Below, piece after piece: positions 32,577 through 41,271 of a stretch of DNA of 45,902 nucleotides. Positions within the stretch are counted from its first letter, which is position 1. Each line of letters opens with the position of its first letter. The stretch lies in NCBI GenBank assembly GCA_017417025.1, contig JAFPZY010000054.1:1-45902 (forward strand). Direction: 5' to 3'. The position numbers and the translations under genes are program-made. This stretch comes from Paludibacteraceae bacterium (GTDB lineage: Bacteria; Bacteroidota; Bacteroidia; Bacteroidales; Paludibacteraceae). The notes beneath the pieces were generated by a model. The model made no database searches and was not told the origin of the DNA. It saw only the letters and a list, made by a program, of their open reading frames with translations.

Positions 32577-33469
32577 TCAGCGGCGCTTTGGCGGTGCAGG
32601 AGTGTTGTCGCCACGCTTCTTTTCACGGAGTTTGCGCACGAAATCCAACAGGACAGATGACGGTCTGCCCTGTTGGAGGAAATCGTGTATCATAGTTTCA
32701 AGCGCGGCATCGTCCGGCTCGGGAACAGGAGAATGAGTAACAGGAAGCGGGGCTGCCGTGGACTTAGTGACGGGAAAAGAGGCTTTTGCATTGCGCTTAG
32801 TTGCTTTTTTGGCAGGCTTTTCAAGCACCGCCTGCAAATCGGACATAGGCGCCTCAAATCCGTTGCGCGCCTGCAACAAAGTGTCAGCCGAAGGAGCATC
32901 GTCCTTTTCAAGGACCTGCATCAGGTGAATCTTCTGATGCAGCACAAGGAACAGGTCGGAGAGAAGTGTCTCAAAGTCAGCAGCATCAGCCTTGTTCTTA
33001 CTGCGGCACGGATGCTCCGCAACATAACCACCTGAACACCGCCAAAAGGCAGGTTCTGGCGGTACTTGTAACGGCGCAAGACCGCATCAACGGCATCCAG
33101 CACATCAGCCCTGACCATGCTTATCTCGTCAATGACCAGCATCTCAAGGTGGTAGAGCATGTTGCGCTTACGCTGCGTCATACGCTGCTCGGCGAAGAGC
33201 TTGCGGTAGGACTGCGGCGTGGGGACGAGAGTGCGGACCGGAAGCTGGAAGAGAGAATGGATAGTCATGCCGCCGGCATTGATGGCAGCAATGCCAGTAG
33301 GAGCCACCACAGCCAAGTTTTTAGGGGACTGCTCACGCAACTTCTTCAGGAAAGTGGTCTTACCCGTGCCTGCCTTGCCGGTAATGAAAAGCGGCCTGCC
33401 CGTCTTCAAGGCAAACTGCTCCGCCAAGAAATAGGCATTAAGCTGTGTGTCAGCAACATTGTCGGCCAT
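32577..33469 (-). pseudogene. Broken Pif1-like helicase gene
   Basis: The N-terminal part, from the ATG at 33469 (MADNVADTQLNAYFLAEQFA), shows a Pif1-family ATPase start: Walker A GKAGTGKTTF, VVAPTGIAAINAGG, TIHSLFQLP, Walker B LVIDEISMV and FGGVQVV. There, near 33025, where helicases continue with GDLYQLPPV, the frame turns to unrelated sequence and stops at 32921. A second frame (from about 33020 to 32577) carries a plausible C-terminal tail (ETLLSDLFLVLHQKIHLMQ, later a Lys/Ala-rich linker and LLDFVRKLREKKRG). Most of the helicase core is missing. An internal deletion with a frameshift best explains this. It follows the phosphatase gene by 16 nt. Confidence 0.75.
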
Positions 33470-33485
33470 GACGCGAATAACAGAG

Positions 33486-34289
33486 TTAAAGCAGATAGCG
33501 TCTGCGGAGAAGCGCAATGTCTTCGTGCGTGAGGCAGAGGATGTTGTGAAGGTAAGCTGTCATGCCGCCGAAGTCGCGGTCGATGAGGTCAAGCGTGCTG
33601 ACAAAGTTCTTGGTGCTAACACCCATAAAAGCCTGAATGACATCCATTTCCTTTTCCCCGCCGCCTTTGGCGACAACATCCTGATTAAGGCGGCTGACCA
33701 GCGGGCGATAGGCCTCGTTGCTGAGGTCGAAGTCCTCAATAATGACATCCTTCCCCACCCCGAGAGCGAAGAGGAGAAAAGCCGCTCCCCAGCCTGTGCG
33801 GTCCTTGCCCTGGGCGCAGTGCCAGAGAATACCACCGTCTTCAGGCGCCTCGACAATGAGCCGCAGGAAGGTAGCATACTGCAGCTGCGAGAACTCGCTG
33901 CAGATGAGGGAAGGATACATGTTGGCCGCCATCAGCTGAACTTCGGGGTAGAAGGAGTAGTTGACAATATGGCGGTCAAGCTCGAAGAAGGCCTCCTGGG
34001 GAATAGGCTTGCCCGTCTGCTGCTCCGCGCGCATGTCGATGGTGGGCAGGAGGTAGTGCTCCACCCCATCCATCCTGCGGTCGGGCTGGAACTGCTCCTC
34101 TCCGACAGAGCGGAAATCGAAAACGCGGCAGAGGTGATAGAGGTCTTTGAGGCGCTTTACGTCCGCGTCGGCGGCATCGTGGAGATGCGCAGTGCGCAGC
34201 AAGCGGCGGGGGCGTATGCGGTGTCCTCCCGCCCCCACGATTCCGCCCAAGTCGCGGGCATTGGCTATATTGTCGAAGAGGATATTCAC
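33486..34289 (-). CDS. Tyrosine/lipid-type protein phosphatase (Y_phosphatase3 family)
   Basis: The protein has the CX5R phosphatase loop HCAQGKDRTG (C158, R164 from the start used here) and the family start NILFDNIANARDLGG with FDFRSVGEEQ. The lysine inside the loop is typical of the lipid/protein dual-type phosphatases related to bacterial LipA and MptpB. The GTG at 34289 is preferred because it gives a 4-nt overlap (GTGA) with the upstream stop; an ATG at 34319 would add ten residues and a 34-nt overlap. It lies in an operon with kinases and alarmone genes, so it may reverse a phosphorylation made by one of them; that is inference. Confidence 0.88.
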   Translation of the reverse strand: MNILFDNIANARDLGGIVGAGGHRIRPRRLLRTAHLHDAADADVKRLKDLYHLCRVFDFRSVGEEQFQPDRRMDGVEHYLLPTIDMRAEQQTGKPIPQEAFFELDRHIVNYSFYPEVQLMAANMYPSLICSEFSQLQYATFLRLIVEAPEDGGILWHCAQGKDRTGWGAAFLLFALGVGKDVIIEDFDLSNEAYRPLVSRLNQDVVAKGGGEKEMDVIQAFMGVSTKNFVSTLDLIDRDFGGMTAYLHNILCLTHEDIALLRRRYLL

Positions 34290-34930
34290 TTCTCCCTCTT
34301 CAGTTTGTCCTCCACACACCCGGCGATGAAGCGCGCCACGTTCTCGACATCAAGGTGACTGACATTGAGGACCAGGTCGTAGTTGCGGGCATCATAGCGG
34401 CTCTTTCCGCTGAAGGTTTTGGTGAAGTTCTCGCGCGCCTCGTCCACTTTGTCGATAAGAGCATCGGCGGAGCCCTCGTTGATATTCAGGCGGCGCGCCA
34501 CATTGCTGCGGCGGAAAGGCTTGTCGGCAATAAGAAAGACCTTGAAGGCATTGGGGTTGTCGCGGAAGATATGGAATCCGGTGCGCCCGAGCACGACACA
34601 GGACTCCTGCTCAGCCAGCGAGCGGAGGATGAACTCTTCGTCGTTGTAGAGTTTCTGCGAAGAAATTTCCTCGGCGGGGTTGTCGAAATAACGCGCTTCG
34701 CTCCAGACCGTGGCCTGGTGATAGAAGCGTGTGAACTCGTCCCACCATGTCTGTTTTTTGGCTTTTATGGCGTTAATCTCGTCCTCGGTGAGGTTGTAAC
34801 GCTCCTCAAGCTGTTTGAGCAGGCGGCGGTCATAGAGTTTGACCCCGAGTATTTCCGCCAGTTGCCCGGCAATACGGCGCCCGCCGGTGCCGAACTCGCG
34901 TCCGATGGTGACTATAAAACGGTTGTTCAT
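34286..34930 (-). CDS. Cytidylate kinase-like family protein
   Basis: The 214-residue protein begins IVTIGREFGTGGRRIAGQLA, the P-loop form of the cytidylate_kin2 family, followed by YDRRLLKQL and CVVLGRTGFHIFRD. It has the size and fold of a nucleoside monophosphate kinase but belongs to the group often found beside regulatory genes rather than canonical cmk. The substrate is not known. It begins 8 nt after the HD hydrolase gene and overlaps the phosphatase gene. Confidence 0.85.
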   Translation of the reverse strand: MNNRFIVTIGREFGTGGRRIAGQLAEILGVKLYDRRLLKQLEERYNLTEDEINAIKAKKQTWWDEFTRFYHQATVWSEARYFDNPAEEISSQKLYNDEEFILRSLAEQESCVVLGRTGFHIFRDNPNAFKVFLIADKPFRRSNVARRLNINEGSADALIDKVDEARENFTKTFSGKSRYDARNYDLVLNVSHLDVENVARFIAGCVEDKLKREK

Positions 34931-34938
34931 AATGAGAA

Positions 34939-35523
34939 TCAGTTTTTCTTTGTGAAAACGTCGTCAATAAGCGCGACGAACTCTTTGTAGGCGAAAGTGC
35001 GGGCAAGCTCTGCGAGTGCATCGGCGAGCCCGCGGTAGTGCCACTCGTGGGAGGCTTTGTCCTTGACATGGAAGATGTTCCAGAGGTCGTCCCCCTTTGT
35101 CCGGTAGTCGCGCCAGATGGCCCGCATGTTGCTCAGTTTGTCGCCCATAGCGACAATCTTCGCGTCGTGCGAGGCGTTTTTGAGACGTGTGATGGCAGCA
35201 AGTTTGCGTTCGTGCCAGCTGTCTTCCTCGCTCACGCCTTCGGTTAATTGGTCGCTCTCGCTGCGGACAAGGTCGGCGATGCGGTCGCCAAATTCAGCGC
35301 GAAGCTGCTCAACAGTGACATCTGTGTCCTCGACAGTGTCGTGCAGGGCTGCAGCGGCAAGAAGCTCCTGGTCGGGCGTGATGGTGGCGACAACAGCCAC
35401 CGCCTCCAGAGGATGGACGATGTAGGGGAAGCCTTTCCCCCTGCGCTCGGTGTTGCGGTGGGCATTGACGGCAAAGATGATTGCCCTGTCGAGCAGGCCT
35501 GTTTCCATGAATTTGTTAGCCAT
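34939..35523 (-). CDS. SpoT/MESH1-like HD hydrolase (small alarmone hydrolase)
   Basis: From the ATG at 35523 the protein has 194 residues, a stand-alone HD domain of the RelA/SpoT type. H37 (YIVHPLEAV), H61-D62 with E65-D66 (ALHDTVEDT), FGDRIADLVRSES and D128 (MGDKLSNMR) match the active site of (p)ppGpp hydrolases, including the ED pair. It lacks synthetase and regulatory domains. A synthetase-domain protein is encoded two genes upstream in the same operon, so the pair may make and remove an alarmone. It starts 32 nt after the APH-like gene. A longer in-frame start (35709) would lie in that gene and is rejected. Confidence 0.85.
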   Translation of the reverse strand: MANKFMETGLLDRAIIFAVNAHRNTERRGKGFPYIVHPLEAVAVVATITPDQELLAAAALHDTVEDTDVTVEQLRAEFGDRIADLVRSESDQLTEGVSEEDSWHERKLAAITRLKNASHDAKIVAMGDKLSNMRAIWRDYRTKGDDLWNIFHVKDKASHEWHYRGLADALAELARTFAYKEFVALIDDVFTKKN

Positions 35524-35555
35524 AAAAGACAAGAAGAATAGCGGCAAAGGCTTGG

Positions 35556-36425
35556 TTAATAGACAGTTCCTTCGAGCATTGCACGAAATTCGGGCATGGG
35601 GCGGTGGGTGTCGCGCTCGATAATAAGCGTTTTGAGGCCGGCGAAGATACGCACCTGCCGCATGACATCCTCCATGTCGGCACCCGGGCCGAAGGCGGAT
35701 AGCGGGCAATCGGGCTCAAGGAAATACTCGCGTGCAAAGGCCTCCCAGAATCGTGCAGCAGTGGCGTTGGACATGTGGTTGACCTCCATAGTCCACTCCT
35801 CGCTGTTAAGGCAGCAGCAGAGATAGACCATCCCGAGGTCGAACATGGGATAGCCGTAGCAGAAGTCCCCGAGGTCGATGAAATAGGATTTGCGTACTCC
35901 GTTTTCCTCGACAAAGATGCCGTTGCCGAACTGGAGGTCGCCGTGTATGGCAGTGTCCGCATCAGGGGCGGCGGCAATGAAGTCGCGAATCTTGCATTTC
36001 TGCTCAGGAGTGAAGAAAGGATTGGCCTCGAGCATGTTATAGAGGCGGCACTTGACGCTCTCGAACTGCGCGGTGTCCACGTGTGTGGTGTGCAGTTTCT
36101 TGCACATCCGCGCGAACTCGCGGGCATATTCCTCCGTGCGTTCAGGCTCGTCGCCGCAAGCACGCGAGTAGGAGCGTTTGCCTATGAGACGGCGGAAGCG
36201 TATGCCGACCTGCTTGCCGTCGGTGACGAGGTCGCCGGGCTCGGGCGTAGGGATACCCGTCTGATAGACTTTGCGCGCCAGCTCCAGTTCTTTCTCCGCC
36301 GCGTCGAAATTGCGGAAATAAAGTTTGAGCATGACAGAGGAGTCGGTTTTGTGGTTGTAACTTGCGCCGTTGGCACCTTCGCCTGTGCGGATGTAGTCGT
36401 TGAGGTCGATGAGGACGGGTTGCAT
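35556..36425 (-). CDS. Aminoglycoside-phosphotransferase-like kinase (TIGR02172-type)
   Basis: The 289-residue protein is a small APH/choline-kinase-fold enzyme. The catalytic loop HGDLQFGN (161-168) and the metal-binding IDLGD (183-187) are clear, and VMLKLY holds the ATP-binding lysine (K34). The start VLIDLNDYIRTGEGANGASYN is typical of the TIGR02172 family, whose substrate is unknown and which is often found beside regulatory genes in gut bacteria. It is not a recognisable antibiotic-resistance enzyme. It lies 18 nt after the RelA/SpoT-domain gene. Confidence 0.85.
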   Translation of the reverse strand: MQPVLIDLNDYIRTGEGANGASYNHKTDSSVMLKLYFRNFDAAEKELELARKVYQTGIPTPEPGDLVTDGKQVGIRFRRLIGKRSYSRACGDEPERTEEYAREFARMCKKLHTTHVDTAQFESVKCRLYNMLEANPFFTPEQKCKIRDFIAAAPDADTAIHGDLQFGNGIFVEENGVRKSYFIDLGDFCYGYPMFDLGMVYLCCCLNSEEWTMEVNHMSNATAARFWEAFAREYFLEPDCPLSAFGPGADMEDVMRQVRIFAGLKTLIIERDTHRPMPEFRAMLEGTVY

Positions 36426-36443
36426 GGATGTAGGTGTGTTAAA

Positions 36444-37505
36444 TTATTTGTTGTTTTGCATGAACGGGAGGTTTTTCGCCTGTTCGTAAGTAAGTTCTGC
36501 GAGTGCTCCGTTCTGCGTGTTGTGTCCGTTAAGGGCATCGAAGAGGCGCTCGAGTCCGATTTTGCCGCCTCCTGTGGAGAGTATGCAGACGATGCAGATA
36601 TTCTGCAGGCCGATGGCGGAGGAGATGATATCAAGATCGGTGTTGCCGAGCTGGTGCCTTGCGAGGAGATAAGCGTCGTCGCCGTATTGCTTGATAAGGC
36701 GGTCGAGGTCGCCGAGGGTGTTGCATTTGAGCGCTTTGAAGACCTTGAGGAAGCGCGAGAGCGGAGTATCCTGAATCTCCGCCTGGTTGATAGCCGCGAT
36801 GCGCCGGTTGAGCGCGTCAATGGAGCCGACCTGCAGATAACTGCGGAAAGTGTCGCCGTCGAGCATCACATCGTCGAGCCTGCCGCTCTGGACGAGTGTC
36901 TGGACCCGCCTGCGGTAGTCGGTCAGCTCGGTCCGTATGCGGCTGAACTCATCGTCCGCCATCTCGAGCATTCCGGCAAGGCGGTTCATCCGGCGCATGT
37001 ACTCCTGCGGGATTTCGATGCCGGACTTGTAGCCGGTGTCGTGGTTGATGGCCGCCCAAGCGTGCTGGAGAGTGGTGCGGAGCTGCAACTCGAAGCGGAA
37101 ATCGCAGTCGGGGAGGCGGCAGATATAGTGGAGCGAGTTGTAACCGAAGCTGTCAAGCTGGTGGAGCCTGCGCTTGTCCACAGAGTTAACCCAGTCTATT
37201 TCAAAGAGTTTTTCCGCCATAGAGGCGATGCGGTCCACGTCGTCGGTGTAGAAAGTGATGATGCGCGCCCCGACGAGGTCGGTGATGTCGGAGAGGGTGG
37301 CGTATTTGTTGCCCTTCCGCACCAGTTTGCCCGCCAGTGATTCCTCCGTTTTGACCCTCGCCTCCACAGCAGTGACGCTAAGTCCGCTGCGCCCGAGAGC
37401 ATCGTTCAGCCTTGCGAGCACAGTGTTTTTCATGTCTTCGAGCACAGGCAACGCCTCGCGGTACTCGTCCATGATGAGGCGGCAGTGGAAATCAAGCGTT
37501 TCCAT
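36444..37505 (-). CDS. RelA/SpoT synthetase-domain protein (small alarmone synthetase type)
   Basis: The 353-residue protein has a GTP pyrophosphokinase domain at about 30-165: VEARVK (R50, K52), D76 in DLVGAR, FGYNSLHY (Y122, H126) and E139-Q141-R143 in ELQLRT followed by QHAWAAINHDTGYK. These match catalytic and substrate residues of (p)ppGpp synthetases, so it is probably active. There is no HD, TGS or ACT domain. About 175-353 form an extra helical C-terminal region I do not recognise. The ATG at 37505 overlaps the STAS stop as TGATG; a GTG one codon earlier is possible. It could be a housekeeping or toxic (toxSAS-like) synthetase, with the HD hydrolase two genes downstream as counterpart. 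Confidence 0.85.
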   Translation of the reverse strand: METLDFHCRLIMDEYREALPVLEDMKNTVLARLNDALGRSGLSVTAVEARVKTEESLAGKLVRKGNKYATLSDITDLVGARIITFYTDDVDRIASMAEKLFEIDWVNSVDKRRLHQLDSFGYNSLHYICRLPDCDFRFELQLRTTLQHAWAAINHDTGYKSGIEIPQEYMRRMNRLAGMLEMADDEFSRIRTELTDYRRRVQTLVQSGRLDDVMLDGDTFRSYLQVGSIDALNRRIAAINQAEIQDTPLSRFLKVFKALKCNTLGDLDRLIKQYGDDAYLLARHQLGNTDLDIISSAIGLQNICIVCILSTGGGKIGLERLFDALNGHNTQNGALAELTYEQAKNLPFMQNNK

Positions 37506-37807
37506 CACTGTATCTCAAAAAGACTGATGAATCCTGTCATCATAAACACCTGACGTATGTCGGCATTGATGTTGCGGACAATGACTTTGCAGCCGTGCGC
37601 TGCCGCCTCCTTGCGTATAGTGAGGAAAATACGGAGTCCGGAGGAGGAGATGTACTCGAGGGCAGAGCAATCAAGCACAATCTCTTTGTTGGCGGCCTCC
37701 AGCAAGGGTTTGACATCCTCGGCTGTCTGTACGGCCGCGGCCGTGTCGAGCCTGCCTATGAAACAGGCTGTCAGGCAGTTGTCTTCTTGGGTAATTTGGG
37801 TTTTCAT
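37505..37807 (-). CDS. STAS-domain anti-sigma-factor antagonist-like protein
   Basis: The 100-residue protein is a single STAS domain. LDCSALEYISSSGLRIFL (45-62) carries the D-S-S-G-type site whose serine is phosphorylated in SpoIIAA/RsbV-type antagonists. In that system an HATPase kinase phosphorylates and a PP2C phosphatase dephosphorylates it; neither is encoded nearby, so its partners are unknown. The stop overlaps the RelA/SpoT-domain start, which suggests strict co-expression. It lies 45 nt after the TetR gene. Confidence 0.88.
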   Translation of the reverse strand: MKTQITQEDNCLTACFIGRLDTAAAVQTAEDVKPLLEAANKEIVLDCSALEYISSSGLRIFLTIRKEAAAHGCKVIVRNINADIRQVFMMTGFISLFEIQ

Positions 37808-37852
37808 ATTTTATATTTTAATGCGCGAAGTGACTGCATATTTTGCGAGTAT

Positions 37853-38473
37853 TCACGGTTTGAGTATTTTCTTGACCATGTTTATAACTTCGGCCTTGCG
37901 ATGGAGGATGTAGTCTTTCACCTGGTCGTCAGTACGCGAGAGCAAGTCCCTGTACATCGGCAGCGAGAGGAAAGTGAAGACCGTGAGTGAGGCAATGGTC
38001 ATCATCAGGTCAAACGGGTCTGTTTTGACGATATTTCCCTCGCGCTGCTCCTGTCGCATGCGCGCGTCAAACTGCATGTAAAGCAAGGCGTATGAGGGGT
38101 TCTTGACGAAGTTCTCCCGCAGGTACTTGCGTCTCTCGGGGTTGCTGACCAACTCCTCAAGGACGAAGAAAGGCAGCCGCGGGTTGCCCATCAGCGCGTC
38201 GAAATACATGGAGATAGCCTGCTCGACAAAGCGGTCGAAAGAGTCCTCGTTGGCAAGCGAGCGCCCGATGAGGTTGAGCGCCGCCAGCACCTGCTCAAGG
38301 AAAATCTGGCGGAAAAGGTTCTCCTTTGTGCGGTAGTAGTAGTGCACAAGCGCCTGCGTACAGCCCACTTCACGGGCAATCTGCGTAGTGGAGGTGGCAG
38401 CATACCCCTGGCTGAAAAACAACTGCTGCGCCACTTCGCGGATACGCAATTCCATCGAGTCGTTGGTTGTCAT
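37853..38473 (-). CDS. TetR/AcrR family transcriptional regulator
   Basis: The 206-residue protein has the TetR helix-turn-helix at about 8-55 (IREVAQQLFFSQGYAATSTT, then EVGCTQALVHYYYRTKENLF) and a helical ligand-binding domain. The ligand is unknown. It is the first gene of a same-strand series through STAS, the RelA/SpoT-domain gene and the kinases and may autoregulate the series. The promoter is at 38501-38531. Confidence 0.92.
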   Translation of the reverse strand: MTTNDSMELRIREVAQQLFFSQGYAATSTTQIAREVGCTQALVHYYYRTKENLFRQIFLEQVLAALNLIGRSLANEDSFDRFVEQAISMYFDALMGNPRLPFFVLEELVSNPERRKYLRENFVKNPSYALLYMQFDARMRQEQREGNIVKTDPFDLMMTIASLTVFTFLSLPMYRDLLSRTDDQVKDYILHRKAEVINMVKKILKP

Positions 38474-38500
38474 GTTTTAACAGGTCTATCAAATTTGCTG

Positions 38501-38531
38501 CAAAGATATGAAAAAACTGCGGTTTGTGCAA
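38501..38531 (-). promoter_or_regulatory. Promoter of the TetR-STAS-alarmone operon
   Basis: On the minus strand TTGC (38531-38528) and TATCTTTG (38508-38501) are 19 nt apart. Confidence 0.7.
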
Positions 38532-38631
38532 GAAAATTCCGCATTAGTTTGCAAAAAAAATCTGCAAGGCGCTGAAACACAAGAGGTGCGATAGAAATCA
38601 GCACCATCAGCAAGCCGGCACAGGCAGGAAA

Positions 38632-41109
38632 CTACCGGAGCAAAAAGTGCAGACGGTTGGCAATGTTGGCATCGGAGGTGCCGGCATCGAAGTCGAGGAA
38701 AAGCAGCGAGAGGTGCGGATAGAGCGTCTTATAGCGGCGCTCTATGCCCTTGCTGATGATGTGGTTGGCTATGCAGCCGAAAGGCTGCAATGAGACCACT
38801 TTGTCCACGCCGTGGTCAGCGAGGTCGCATATCTCGCCAGGGAGGAACCATCCCTCGCCAAAGTCGGCAGCAGAGTTGATGACACGGCGGCTCTTGCGCC
38901 AGATGTCCATGATGTCGGTAAAGGGGCGGTAGAAGGGATAAGGCCGGCAAAGGCGGTCATAGACATGCGCGTAGTGGCGCAGCAGCAAGTTGATGAGCCG
39001 CGCCTGCCAGGGCTTGACTCCGTCTGCGCGGATATGCTGGTCGCGGTTGATGAAGGCATTGGGGACTGAGGTGGAGAAAAAGCCTGTGAGTGCCGGCGGA
39101 ACAACCTCAACTCCGTGACTGACAAGCCACTGCACAACACCGTGGTTGGAGAAAGAGTTGTACTTAACATATATTTCGCCCACCACGCCGACTACAGGCA
39201 CACGGCGTGCAGTGTCGGTAATGGCACTGAACCCGCCTACAGCCTCGCGCATGAGCCGCCGCATGGCGCGATAGTTGCGCCCTGCCAGAAGAGGCTGTAC
39301 TGCAGCCAGATAGCGGTCGTAGAGTTGCCGCGCAGTGGTCCCTGTCTGACTCTTGGGACGTGCTGCAGCCGGGTAATAGAGTTTGGCGAGAGCATCGGCG
39401 AAGAACATTGCCTCCGCCACGGGGCGTATCATCTTCAGCCAGTCGATTTCAAAGCCCGGCTGGGTGTTCTTCAGGCTCGGTCCGATGGCGACAGCTATGA
39501 CGGGCACACAGCTCATGCCTGCTGCGACGAGGGCGTTCTTGATAAGCGCGTAGTAGTTGGAGGCGCGGCATTGTCCGCCAGTCTGCGTGATAGCCAGAGC
39601 CGTGCGGTCGAGGTCGTACTTGCCGGAGCGGAGCGCACGCATGACGGAGCCTATGACAATAGTGGCCGGATAGCAGATGTCGTTGTTAGCCACCCGCAGC
39701 CCCTCCTCGGCATCAGCCGACGTGCCCATAGGCAGCGACTCCGCCTTGTAGCCCGCCATACGGAGAGCCGTAACGATGAACTCTGTATAGCCCTCGGCGA
39801 AATAAGGGATAAGGATGAGCCTGTCCCTGTCGGCGACCTCAAAAGGCTTGGTTGTGACAAGAGGCGCAATATCTGTATCGGCCGGTGCAGCCTCAAGCGC
39901 ACTGCTACGGACACTCTCAACGAGCGAGCGGACACGGAGGCGGAGAGAGCCGATATTGTTCACGTCGTCAATCTTGAGGACAGTGAGGTTCTTGCCGTAA
40001 CGTGCGAGAATTGTGCGCACCTCGTCAAGTATGAAAGCGTCGGGACCGCAGCCGAAAGAGGTCAGTTCGACCATGTGCAGACCGGCATAAGTGCTGTTGC
40101 CGACCCAGTGCGCAGCCTTGAAAATGCGGTTAGGGTATGCCCACTGCGCCATGGCGTTAAGTTCGTTATAGACCTTCTGCCCTGCGTGCACGGCGATGTT
40201 CTCCGTGATTACGTCAATGCCCATTGCCGCAACAGCGTCGGCTATGCGGTGCTGTATGAGCGGGTCGATGTGGTAAGGCCGCGCCGCCAGCAGGATGACC
40301 ATGCGGCCTGCATTGCGGGCTTCGGAAAAGACCTGCATATTGCGCCGCTCCAGAGTGTCGAGATAACGCTGCTGCGCATCAACAGCATGTGTGACAGCCG
40401 CTTGTGCAACAGGTTCAGTGACACCGAGCGTGCCAAGATATTCGACCAACGAAGCACGCAACAAGGCCTCGTCCTTGAACGAGACAGTAGGTGAGTCAAG
40501 CGGGATGCCGTAGTTTTTTTCAGGGTTGATGGCACTCTTGATGATATCTGAATAGCCGCTGACGACAGGGCAGTTGAAACTGTTTTTTGACTGCTCGTCC
40601 TCCTTACGCTCAAACACCACCCACGGATAGAAAATGCGGTCCACGCGCTTCTCGACGAGGTCCATTATATGTCCGTGCATGAGTTTGGCAGGATAGCAGA
40701 TATTGTCCGCCACTATGGTCCGTACACCTTTGTCAAACAAGCGGTTAGTGCTTGTCCCGCTAAGCCTTACGCGAATACCGCAACAACCGAACAGCGTCTG
40801 CCAGAAGAGGAAGTTCTCGTATATGCCGAGGCCGCGAGGCAAGCCGACAGTGAGGCCGCCGGACTTGCCCTGAAGAGAAAACTCCGTATGCTGCTCAAAG
40901 AGCAGTCTGTACTTCTCGTCGAACATATTGACACCCTTGGCTGTGCCTTCTCCGTCGTTGGAATAGACGCGCTCGCAGTTGTTGCCGGACACGTAGCGCC
41001 GCCCGTTGGCAAACGAATAGACACGCACCTGGCAATGGTTCTGACAGCCCTGACAAACTTCCTCCGTCTCGTCAAAGCGATTGGATTGTAACAACTCTTC
41101 CAGCCTCAT
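38632..41109 (-). CDS. CoA-activase/2-hydroxyacyl-CoA dehydratase-related protein lacking the ATPase domains
   Basis: The 825-residue protein matches the C-terminal two thirds of the large (about 1,400-residue) acyl-CoA dehydratase activase proteins of anaerobes. A cysteine motif starts the protein (CQGCQNHCQVRVY, then GNNCERVYS). The DUF2229-type part follows (VGLPRGLGIYENFLFWQTLF, DNICYPAKLMHGH) and then dehydratase-like parts (NNDICYPATIVIG, QTGGQCRASNYYALIKNAL, LQPFGCIANHII). The usual N-terminal BcrAD/BadFG ASKHA ATPase domains are absent. A good promoter sits just before this start, so the short form is real here rather than a mis-called start. Conserved cysteines suggest an Fe-S cluster. 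The substrate is unknown. Confidence 0.8.
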   Translation of the reverse strand: MRLEELLQSNRFDETEEVCQGCQNHCQVRVYSFANGRRYVSGNNCERVYSNDGEGTAKGVNMFDEKYRLLFEQHTEFSLQGKSGGLTVGLPRGLGIYENFLFWQTLFGCCGIRVRLSGTSTNRLFDKGVRTIVADNICYPAKLMHGHIMDLVEKRVDRIFYPWVVFERKEDEQSKNSFNCPVVSGYSDIIKSAINPEKNYGIPLDSPTVSFKDEALLRASLVEYLGTLGVTEPVAQAAVTHAVDAQQRYLDTLERRNMQVFSEARNAGRMVILLAARPYHIDPLIQHRIADAVAAMGIDVITENIAVHAGQKVYNELNAMAQWAYPNRIFKAAHWVGNSTYAGLHMVELTSFGCGPDAFILDEVRTILARYGKNLTVLKIDDVNNIGSLRLRVRSLVESVRSSALEAAPADTDIAPLVTTKPFEVADRDRLILIPYFAEGYTEFIVTALRMAGYKAESLPMGTSADAEEGLRVANNDICYPATIVIGSVMRALRSGKYDLDRTALAITQTGGQCRASNYYALIKNALVAAGMSCVPVIAVAIGPSLKNTQPGFEIDWLKMIRPVAEAMFFADALAKLYYPAAARPKSQTGTTARQLYDRYLAAVQPLLAGRNYRAMRRLMREAVGGFSAITDTARRVPVVGVVGEIYVKYNSFSNHGVVQWLVSHGVEVVPPALTGFFSTSVPNAFINRDQHIRADGVKPWQARLINLLLRHYAHVYDRLCRPYPFYRPFTDIMDIWRKSRRVINSAADFGEGWFLPGEICDLADHGVDKVVSLQPFGCIANHIISKGIERRYKTLYPHLSLLFLDFDAGTSDANIANRLHFLLR

Positions 41110-41134
41110 TCAACAACCTCGTCAATTAATGGTG

Positions 41135-41165
41135 CAAAATTACAAAAAGCCCCTGACATGCACAA
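41135..41165 (-). promoter_or_regulatory. Promoter of the CoA-activase-like gene
   Basis: On the minus strand TTGT (41165-41162) and TAATTTTG (41142-41135) are 19 nt apart, a slightly weaker -7 box. Confidence 0.55.
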
Positions 41166-41271
41166 GTGCCGGATGCAAAATACGCACAGACGGCCCACTA
41201 TTCTTAAACCGCACAGCCGTTCCCCTTATAGATTTCTGATTTTTATAAAGGCTGGCAGTCGGGAGAAAGAG

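Noticed and set aside
32577-32945. Separate 122-residue protein gene
   Set aside because: The frame continues upstream without a start of its own into the broken helicase and is better read as the displaced C-terminal part of that pseudogene.
35556-36425. Aminoglycoside resistance gene
   Set aside because: It shares only the general APH kinase fold; the N-terminus and operon point to the TIGR02172 family of unknown substrate.
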